Assembly (NCBI GenBank): GCA_913058025.1
Contig: CAJXPN010000105.1
Location: 1-9,114 of the forward strand
Origin: an uncultured Myxococcales bacterium
GTDB taxonomy: Bacteria > Myxococcota_A > Bradymonadia > Bradymonadales > Bradymonadaceae
Direction of reading: 5' to 3'
Length of the DNA stretch: 9,114 nucleotides
Positions 1 to 7,155 of the stretch are shown here, in pieces. Made by a program: the position numbers and the translations under genes. Each line of letters opens with the position of its first letter. Within the stretch, counting starts at the first letter, position 1. Under the pieces are notes generated by a model. It was not told the DNA's origin and did no database searches. It saw nothing but the letters and a program-made list of their open reading frames with translations.

Positions 1-935
1 AGAGACAGGTGGAGCCCCGCGAGCGTGGCGAGCGCGGCGGCGTCCGAGGAGGGCGCGCGCGCGAGCTCCGAGGGGGTCGGCGAGAAGGTCTCGTTCACAG
101 CGAAGAGGTCCCCGCGGTGGCGCAAGTGGGCGAGCCGATGCTCGCCCAGGCGGATGGTGAGCGAGGAGATACAGATCCGGGCGAGCGCGCGCGGATTGCG
201 CGTGAGCAGCGAGGCCGCGAGGGTGGCGGTGACCGCGGCGCAAGCGCATGTGTTCGCGAGATCCTCAGGGCCGCCGCGCATGGCGGTGAGCGCGCGCATG
301 GTCGTGGGGTCTCGGTCTGTGAGCGTGACCAGCGCCTGTGCGATGTGCTTGAGCCCGCGTATGTCGCCGCTGTGCCCGCCGCCGATCGCTGCATGGAGTC
401 GACGTAGGGAGACGATCGCGCTCGAGAAGACGCGCGCGGCCTGATCTTCGATGTTCGCCTCATCGCCAGGGTCACCGGGCAGCGCGGCCGGGTCGACGCG
501 CCGCAGCGTGATGTGCGGGGAGATGTTCTTCCTGATGGCGCGCGTCGACGCGTCGGCGCGCGGGGTGTTGATGTGGCGTAACAACACCGTGAGCCCCTCG
601 ACGCGGACCCCTTGGGACACGCGGAGCGCGTTGACGCCGACGGCGCTCAGTGACGCTGCGAGTTCGCGCGCTTCGTCGTAGGTGCTCCGGGCAGCCTTGA
701 GAGGCTGGCCCGAGATGAAGACGCCCCCATCGACGAACAGGAGCGAGAAGACGCCGTCTTCGTGGTCGAACAGGTTCGAGAGCCCGCGCATGGTCGCCTC
801 CAGGCCGATCTGCACCGCCTGAGCATGGAGCCGATGGGAGGACGCGAGCGCGAACAGTCGAGAGAGGGACAGCACGAGGTCTTCTCTGGCGCGCTCCCGT
901 TGTTCACGTGCCGAGGTTGTGGGCGTCGAGTTCAT
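1..935 (-). CDS. Signalling protein with degenerate HD-like domain (3' end outside window)
   Basis: About 311 codons are visible, open to the window edge with no stop. I found the frame by translating the reverse strand by hand; it has consistently G/C-rich third positions. The ATG at 935-933 overlaps the TGA of the upstream gene as ATGA, so translation is probably coupled. Residues 18-121 alternate helix and strand and end in a helix with Leu-Leu-Arg-His, resembling the module in the C-terminal part of the kinase upstream. Residues 165-275 resemble the helical core of HD/HD-GYP output proteins of Myxococcota (RRLHAAIGGGHSGDI, then LTAMRGGPEDLANTC), but where an HD protein has the metal-binding His-Asp before Ile-Gly, this one has Ile261-Arg262 followed by LGE. 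I infer a non-catalytic HD-like fold that binds a ligand or partner. There is no signal peptide or membrane segment, so it should be cytoplasmic. The reading frame is near certain; the family assignment is moderate. Confidence 0.72.
   Translation of the reverse strand, partial: MNSTPTTSAREQRERAREDLVLSLSRLFALASSHRLHAQAVQIGLEATMRGLSNLFDHEDGVFSLLFVDGGVFISGQPLKAARSTYDEARELAASLSAVGVNALRVSQGVRVEGLTVLLRHINTPRADASTRAIRKNISPHITLRRVDPAALPGDPGDEANIEDQAARVFSSAIVSLRRLHAAIGGGHSGDIRGLKHIAQALVTLTDRDPTTMRALTAMRGGPEDLANTCACAAVTATLAASLLTRNPRALARICISSLTIRLGEHRLAHLRHRGDLFAVNETFSPTPSELARAPSSDAAALATLAGLHLS
932..935 (-). promoter_or_regulatory. ATGA stop/start overlap (translational coupling)
   Basis: Read on the minus strand, the four bases are ATGA: the TGA stop of the HEAT-like frame (934-932) overlaps the ATG start of the HD-like gene (935-933). 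This fixes the start of the downstream gene and supports one transcript for the kinase, HEAT-like and HD-like coding regions. Confidence 0.8.
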
Positions 936-1961
936 TGTTCGGTGCCGCGGTGCTGGAGTCGAACGAGCGTGGCTTGAGCGGCGTCCCGGAGCGGCCTCGG
1001 GTTCCAGGGGCGTCGTTTGGTCGCGCCCTTGAGGGCGTCGAGTACCTCGGGGGTGAGAGGTGTGTCCGAGAGGATCTCCGCGGCGAGCACGCGCGTGGTG
1101 GAGCGAGGGCCCTTCGAGAAGCCCCTGCCATGTTCGCGTAAGAGGTTCAGGACGATCTGTTGGCCTCGGACGGGGTCTGCGTCTCGAATGAGCATGAGGA
1201 TGAGGCGGCGCTCCGTGTAGGGGAGCGAGTGAAAGTCTGGAGCGTTGAGGCGCGAGTGGAGGAAGGTGGTGAGGCCCACAACGCCGTGGCTCCTGGCGAT
1301 CTCGAGCGCGCGTATACGGAGCCCGGGCGATGCGTGCGGTGAGGCCAGCGTCGAGACGGAGTATGCGACGCCCGGAGCGCGTCGGCTCGCGCGGTGTTCG
1401 AGCATGCTCATGCGCACGCCGAGGTCGGCGTGTCGGTCGACGTGGGCCGTTGCTCGCCAGCCCGTGTCCGTGTCCAGGGCGATGAAGATCTTGATGAGGA
1501 GTTCGCAGTACGCCGCCGGCATCGTGGCGAACAGTGCGCCGACGAGCTCCTCATTGTCGCCCGCGTGCTCGCTCAAGTAGGCGTAGAAGATCTGGATGAG
1601 GGGCTTGATTCCGATGCTCTCAGCGAATGCGGCGGCCGCCGCCTCGACGTGTTCGGAGCTTGCGTAGGAGGTGAGGCTCTTGAGCTTGCGCAGCGATCGG
1701 TTTGCGAGGATCGCGTCGCGGTGTTCGGGGTCGTTCGCGGCGTCCGTGACCTGAGCGAAGAAGGCCGCGAGCGATGCCCTGGTGAAGATGCTTCGAGTCA
1801 GCGTTGCGCGTTTGCCCTCGTTGCCCAGTCGTACGCAAAGGTTGTCGTACAGGGTGAGGAGGGTCAGGGGGGAAGAGGCGTGGACGTGGTGCGTGACGAG
1901 GCAGGACAGCCTGGCCCCGAACGGCTCGATGTCGTCTGCGGCGTCGGCCTCGACCAGAGCT

Positions 1962-3659
<1,698 letters not shown>

Positions 3660-3914
3660 TCTGAGGGGGTCGGTCGAGTGTGTCAGCGCGCGTATTTCTC
3701 GTCCATTTGGCGCGCGCCAAGATACTTCTCGGTGCTCCAGATCTCCCCGGATGACAGGGCTGCGCCTCGAACAGCGCGTTCTGGCGACCCATGCAGGGCT
3801 GCTGGATGGCGCGCTTCATCGGACGATAGACCAACGCGAGGCGACCCCGACGCGCCACTCCTGGGAGGGTCGCGTCGAGGTCTTCGGCTCACGTCGTGCT
3901 GTCCGCGCGTGAAC
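3660..3914. other. Intergenic gap between the dehydrogenase stop and the kinase start
   Basis: These 255 bases separate two minus-strand genes, so the gap should hold the end of the dehydrogenase transcript and the kinase promoter. It contains a perfect 14-base palindrome (3707-3720). It also has an inverted repeat GCGACCC (3841-3847) / GGGTCGC (3867-3873) with a 19-base loop just after the dehydrogenase; with no T-run it is only a weak terminator candidate. A GTG-initiated minus-strand frame at 3892-3683 (69 codons) ends in the protein-like STEKYLGARQMDEKYAR, but its N-terminus is Arg/Pro/Ser-rich and it lacks a ribosome binding site, so I do not call it a gene. No convincing promoter boxes are seen. 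Confidence 0.55.
3707..3720. promoter_or_regulatory. Perfect 14-base palindrome upstream of the kinase gene (possible operator)
   Basis: TTGGCGCGCGCCAA equals its own reverse complement. It lies 48 bases upstream of the kinase ATG at 3659, a position suitable for a repressor or activator dimer. The same half-site, TTGGCG/CGCCAA, recurs in inverted arrangement upstream of the dehydrogenase at 4983-4996. No binding protein can be named from sequence, and G/C-rich palindromes arise easily at this base composition. Confidence 0.3.
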
Positions 3915-4934
3915 TCAGGACCGCTGGGCCTCGATCTCGCGGAGCAGCGCGTCGGTGTACTGCTCGGTGTTCGAGGAGCCGCCGAGGTCGCCGGTCAGGT
4001 GCTCGCCCTTGCCGAGGACGGAGCGGATCGAGGCGCGCATGAGGTTGGCCTCGTCGGCGTGGCCGACGTGCTCGACCATCATCGCCGCGGCGAGCATGAG
4101 CGCGGTGGGGTTGGCGATGCCGCGGCCGGCGATGTCGGGGGCGGTGCCGTGGACGGCCTCGAACATCGAGGCGTCGTGGCCGATGTTGGCGCCCGGCGTC
4201 AGCCCGAGGCCGCCGATCAGCCCCGCGGCGAGGTCGGAGAGGATGTCGCCGAACAGGTTCATCGTCACGATGACGTCGAACATCTCCGGGTTCATGACCA
4301 TGCGCATGCAGGTCGCGTCCACGATCATGTCCGTGAACTCGATCTGGGGGTACTTCTGGGCGATCTCACGGCCGACCGAGAGGAACAGGCCGTTGGTCTC
4401 CTTGAGGATGTTCGCCTTGTGGACGAGCGTGACCTTCTTACGGCCGGCCTTGATGGCGTACTCGAAGGCGTGCTCGATGATGCGCTCGGAGCCGAAGCGC
4501 GTGATCAGCATGATCGACTCGGCGGCCGACCAGTTCGGCGGGATGCGGTGCTCGATGCCCGCGTAGATCCCCTCGGTGTTCTCGCGCACGATCACCATGT
4601 CGACGTCCTCGTAGCGCGACTTCAGCCCGGGGACCGAGAGCGCCGGGCGCACGTTCGCGTACATGTCGAAGTGCTTGCGGATCGCGACGTTGACGGACCT
4701 GAAGCCGGCGCCCACGGGTGTCTCGAGCGGCCCCTTGAGCGCGACCTTGGTGCGCGCCATCGACGCGAGCGTCTCCGAGGGCAGCGGCGTCCCGTGGTCG
4801 CGGTTCGCGCCCGAGCCTGCCGGGACCTCCTCCCAATCGAACTCGACGCCCACGGCGTCGATCACGCGCAGCGTCGCCGCCACGATCTCGGGTCCAATAC
4901 CATCTCCGCGAATCAGCGTGGCCTTCTGGGTCAT
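3915..4934 (-). CDS. Isocitrate dehydrogenase, NAD-dependent type
   Basis: The protein has 339 residues, the usual length for the single-domain NAD-type decarboxylating dehydrogenases. It oxidises isocitrate to 2-oxoglutarate and CO2 in the TCA cycle, in the cytoplasm, probably as a homo-oligomer. Motifs seen: IRGDGIGPEI at 8-17; the phosphate-loop region TPVGAGFRSVNVAIRK at 72-87 with Ser80; YANVRP at 92-97; VRENTEGIYAGIEH at 116-129; catalytic Lys173 in HKANILK; metal-binding Asp206, Asp230 and Asp234 (NLFGDILSD); and HGTAPDIAGRGIANPTA at 262-278. Asp267-Ile268 in the last motif is the NAD-preferring signature; NADP enzymes usually have Lys-Tyr there. The start at 4934 is set by the family N-terminus and by a purine run AGGAAGAAGAG 7 bases upstream; the in-frame extension to 5159 is not family-like. 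Isopropylmalate or homoisocitrate dehydrogenase are relatives, but the YAGIEH and FRS patterns favour isocitrate. The gene diverges from the membrane-protein/thioredoxin pair. Confidence 0.9.
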   Translation of the reverse strand: MTQKATLIRGDGIGPEIVAATLRVIDAVGVEFDWEEVPAGSGANRDHGTPLPSETLASMARTKVALKGPLETPVGAGFRSVNVAIRKHFDMYANVRPALSVPGLKSRYEDVDMVIVRENTEGIYAGIEHRIPPNWSAAESIMLITRFGSERIIEHAFEYAIKAGRKKVTLVHKANILKETNGLFLSVGREIAQKYPQIEFTDMIVDATCMRMVMNPEMFDVIVTMNLFGDILSDLAAGLIGGLGLTPGANIGHDASMFEAVHGTAPDIAGRGIANPTALMLAAAMMVEHVGHADEANLMRASIRSVLGKGEHLTGDLGGSSNTEQYTDALLREIEAQRS

Positions 4935-4941
4935 GATGGGT

Positions 4942-4952
4942 CTCTTCTTCCT
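4942..4952 (-). promoter_or_regulatory. Ribosome binding site of the isocitrate dehydrogenase gene
   Basis: On the minus strand AGGAAGAAGAG ends 7 bases before the ATG at 4934. It is the clearest Shine-Dalgarno-like run in the window and decides for 4934 over the in-frame upstream start at 5159. Confidence 0.6.
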
Positions 4953-4982
4953 GGAATTTTTCGTTGTTTGCGCTGCGCCTCG

Positions 4983-4996
4983 CGCCAAAGTTGGCG
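4983..4996. promoter_or_regulatory. Inverted repeat CGCCAA-AG-TTGGCG (possible operator)
   Basis: Six-base perfect arms are separated by AG. The repeat lies just downstream of the predicted -10 box of the dehydrogenase promoter (5009-5014), inside the leader, where a bound protein would block transcription. It is also within the divergent region and so could act on the plus-strand operon. Its half-site matches the palindrome at 3707-3720. No regulator gene is visible in the window. Confidence 0.3.
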
Positions 4997-5008
4997 ATCG
5001 ACGAGGCG

Positions 5009-5038
5009 ACCATAGTAAAGGTATATCCGGCCGGTCAA
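5009..5038 (-). promoter_or_regulatory. Candidate sigma-70-type promoter for the isocitrate dehydrogenase gene
   Basis: On the minus strand TTGACC (5038-5033) is a good -35 match. TATGGT (5014-5009, spacing 18) or TACTAT (5017-5012, spacing 15) could serve as the -10 box. This is the only locally A/T-rich patch in the divergent gap 4935-5146. The leader would be about 65-70 bases long. I saw no equally good promoter on the plus strand for the gene at 5147; a TATATC at 5022-5027 lacks a -35 partner. Confidence 0.4.
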
Positions 5039-5146
5039 GGTGGCCGATCGCGCGCCGCCCGGACCTCCTCCTCGCGTGCGGTGTCACCACCTCGGGCGAG
5101 CGATGAGGCTCCCAACCCCAAACCCGATGCGAGCAGGTCGAATCCC

Positions 5147-5494
5147 ATGGATCAGGCACACATCGAGGCGCTCGAGGCCTCGGACAAGAAGATCCGCGCG
5201 CGGCTCATCGCCTCGTTGGTGGTCTTCGCGATCTTTCTGGCGCTCAACGTCGCCGCAGCGCTCACGCACAAGCTGAGCGAGTGGGGCGTCGTCCTGCTCG
5301 TCGCGCTGATCACGGCGATCGTGCTCCTCCCCCGTGATCCCGTCCCCGCTGGCGTCTCGTTCGACGAGTCCCCCGAGGGCCGCCAATGGCTCGAACGCAC
5401 CGTCCGCGCGCGCATCTACCTTGGCTACACCCGCGCCGCGATGTTCATCCTCTCGTTGGCGGTCCTGTTCGGGCTGCCGAAGGTGGTCGGCTGA
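5147..5494 (+). CDS. Small three-helix membrane protein of unknown function
   Basis: The protein has 115 residues. Predicted membrane segments are 20-39 (LIASLVVFAIFLALNVAAAL), about 46-62 and about 94-110 (YTRAAMFILSLAVLFGL), with a charged N-terminus (EASDKKIRAR) and a polar loop at 63-93 containing Arg and Glu. I do not recognise the family. The ATG at 5147 is preferred over the in-frame upstream start at 4964 because the added residues are Pro/Arg/Ser-rich; AGG at 5135-5137 is a weak ribosome binding site. Its TGA overlaps the ATG of the tandem thioredoxin lipoprotein (TGATG), so the two are probably co-translated and may act together in the inner membrane. No Cys or quinone-binding motif suggests a DsbB- or CcdA-like electron carrier, so a redox role is not supported by the protein itself. 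Confidence 0.75.
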   Translation: MDQAHIEALEASDKKIRARLIASLVVFAIFLALNVAAALTHKLSEWGVVLLVALITAIVLLPRDPVPAGVSFDESPEGRQWLERTVRARIYLGYTRAAMFILSLAVLFGLPKVVG

Positions 5495-5496
5495 TG
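5492..5496 (+). promoter_or_regulatory. TGATG stop/start overlap
   Basis: The TGA (5492-5494) of the membrane-protein gene shares one base with the ATG (5494-5496) of the thioredoxin lipoprotein gene. This supports a two-gene operon with re-initiation and fixes the lipoprotein start. Confidence 0.75.
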
Positions 5497-6969
5497 AAAC
5501 CCCACGTCCTCGCGCTCTCGCTTCTCGCCTCGCTCGCGCTGTCGGCGTGCGCCACGGGCCCCACGCCTGGCACGCAGGCCTGCTACGAGCCCGTCCCGAA
5601 CTGCGGCTCGGACCCGAACCAGCGCCTGCTCACGTACTGCGTCTCTCCCGGCGCGGCGATCTACGCCGCGCGCGCCCAGCGCGTGCGCGACCAGCTCGCG
5701 CGCGGCGCCATGGTCGCCCCGGTCGACTTCCCGCTGCCCATCGGCGACTCGCCCGTGCGCGGCCCCGAGGACGCCTCGGTCACCATCGTGGTGTTCTCCG
5801 ACCTCGAGTGCCCCTTCTGCGCCACGGCCCACGCGAACGTCGAGGCGCTGCGCACGCTGCGCCCCAACGACGTCCGCGTCGTCTACAAGCACTTCCCGCT
5901 CAGCGCGATCCACCCGCAGGCCGTCGAGGCCGCGCAGGCCGCGCGCGCCGCGCAGGCCCAGGGCAAGTTCTGGCCCTTCATCGACGCGCTCTACGCCCGC
6001 GAGGGTGGCCTCGGCGCCGCCGCCTACGCCTCCGCGATCACGGCCGCTGGCGGCGACCCCGCCGCGCTCGAGCAGATCCGCGTGACCGACTCCGTCGCCC
6101 GCGACGTCGCCACCGACCGCTCGCTCGGCGACGCCATCGGCGTCCAGGGCACCCCCACGATCTTCCTCAATGGCGTCGAGATCCCCGCCGACGCCGAGCC
6201 CCAGGCGCTCGCCGACGTCGTCGACCAGCAGCGCGCCGCCGCGCAGGCCTTCCTCGCCGCGGGCGTCCCCGCCGATGAGCTCTACCCGCGCATGGTGCTC
6301 GCGCAGTGGCAGCCGCCCGAGCCCGAGTCCGAGCCCGACGACCCCGAGGCATCCGAGGGCTCGATCGTCTTCGTCCCCGCCGTGGGGGCGCCCGCGCGAG
6401 GTGCCGCCGCCGAGGATGCCCTCGCCACGATCGTCATCTTCTCCGACTTCGAGTGCCCGTTCTGCGCCGGGCTCAACCCCGCCGTCGACGCCGCCCTGGC
6501 CAAGCACCCTGGGCTCCGCGTGGTCTTCCGGCACTTCCCGCTCCCCATCCACGAGCGCGCCGACAACGCCGCCGGGCTCGCGATCCTCGCCGAGCGCGCC
6601 GGCCTCTTCTGGGAGGCCCACGACGCGCTGTTCGCCAAACAGGACGCGTTCTCCGACGCCGACCTCCAGGCGCTCGCCGACCGCCTGCGCATCGGCGTCC
6701 CCGACGTCAACGCCGCCATGCGCACGCCCGAGGTCACCGCGGTCATCAACCGCGACATGACGATCGGCGTCGAGGCCGGCGTCACCGCCACCCCCTCGTT
6801 CTTCATCAACGGGCTCATGTTCATCGGCGTCTACTCGGTCGACGAGCTCGACGAGGTCGTGACCGAGCAGATCGAGCTCGGCGCCCGCATCAAGGCCGAC
6901 ACCGGTAAGGTCGGCGAGGAGCTCTACGAGGCCATCGTCGCCGCCCAGTTCGCCGAGGACGGGTCCTGA
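5494..6969 (+). CDS. Lipoprotein with two thioredoxin/DsbA-like domains (thiol-disulfide oxidoreductase)
   Basis: The protein has 491 residues. It starts with a lipoprotein signal (MKPHVLALSLLASLALSAC) whose lipobox Leu-Ser-Ala-Cys places the lipidated Cys at 19. Mature residues 20-75 hold three further cysteines (30, 37, 49). Domain 1 (about 76-265) has VTIVVFSDLECPFC with active site CPFC at 106-109, YKHFPL at 131-136, and the cis-Pro loop GTPTIFLNG at 219-227. A Pro/Glu/Asp linker (273-288) leads to domain 2 (about 290-480), which repeats the plan: FSDFECPFC with CPFC at 321-324, FRHFPL at 345-350, and ATPSFFINGLMF at 432-443. Both active sites are intact, so each should exchange disulfides in exported proteins. 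Family members are usually a single domain of about 200-250 residues; this is an internal duplication, with domains now quite diverged. It probably sits on the outer face of the inner membrane or at the outer membrane. The in-frame start at 5386 is rejected because it would bury the signal peptide. Confidence 0.9.
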   Translation: MKPHVLALSLLASLALSACATGPTPGTQACYEPVPNCGSDPNQRLLTYCVSPGAAIYAARAQRVRDQLARGAMVAPVDFPLPIGDSPVRGPEDASVTIVVFSDLECPFCATAHANVEALRTLRPNDVRVVYKHFPLSAIHPQAVEAAQAARAAQAQGKFWPFIDALYAREGGLGAAAYASAITAAGGDPAALEQIRVTDSVARDVATDRSLGDAIGVQGTPTIFLNGVEIPADAEPQALADVVDQQRAAAQAFLAAGVPADELYPRMVLAQWQPPEPESEPDDPEASEGSIVFVPAVGAPARGAAAEDALATIVIFSDFECPFCAGLNPAVDAALAKHPGLRVVFRHFPLPIHERADNAAGLAILAERAGLFWEAHDALFAKQDAFSDADLQALADRLRIGVPDVNAAMRTPEVTAVINRDMTIGVEAGVTATPSFFINGLMFIGVYSVDELDEVVTEQIELGARIKADTGKVGEELYEAIVAAQFAEDGS

Positions 6970-7155
6970 GCCTCTGCTCGCCTCACGATCGAGAGGGCGC
7001 GCCCGGGTACGCTCGCCCGCCGCGACCTTAAACCCCCTTAACTCTCCGCATCGCGCCTTGCTGTGACGAGCAAGCGCTCGGATAGTGGGACCATCGAATC
7101 CAGAACCTCTGTGTCTGCGCGTTCGCTCGGACTTCTCTGGCGAGTTGGTGAACCC
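6970..7155 (+). other. Intergenic region upstream of the repeat lipoprotein
   Basis: These 186 bases hold no gene I accept. They contain GGGCGCGCCC at 6995-7004 soon after the thioredoxin gene, too short and without a T-run to be a convincing terminator. There is a patch of lower G+C (TTAAACCCCCTTAACT near 7028-7043), where a promoter would be expected, and a hairpin at 7057-7074. An in-frame GTG at 7063 would extend the next protein by 31 residues ahead of its signal peptide and is rejected. Confidence 0.5.
7057..7074 (+). promoter_or_regulatory. Leader hairpin CTTGCT-GTGACG-AGCAAG
   Basis: There is a perfect 6-bp stem with a 6-base loop, extendable by 3 bp (GCG 7053-7055 with CGC 7075-7077) across a one-base bulge. 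It lies 82 bases before the lipoprotein ATG, in the probable leader. It could be an operator, a transcript-stabilising hairpin, or chance. No T-run follows, so it is not a standard terminator. Confidence 0.25.

Noticed and set aside
95..907. Short open frames on both strands in the first kilobase
   Set aside because: The continuous minus-strand frame open from 935 to base 1 has far better codon third positions and family-like sequence.
3841..3873. Inverted repeat GCGACCC/GGGTCGC as terminator of the dehydrogenase gene
   Set aside because: 19-base loop, only 7 bp of stem and no T-run on the minus strand.
3683..3892. 69-codon minus-strand frame with a protein-like C-terminus in the gap before the kinase
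   Set aside because: GTG start without a ribosome binding site, Arg/Pro/Ser-rich N-terminal half, no recognisable family; left as a remark in the gap entry.
7063..7155. GTG start extending the repeat lipoprotein by 31 residues
   Set aside because: It would put a Ser/Arg-rich segment ahead of a clear signal peptide and overlap a leader hairpin; ATG 7156 fits export.
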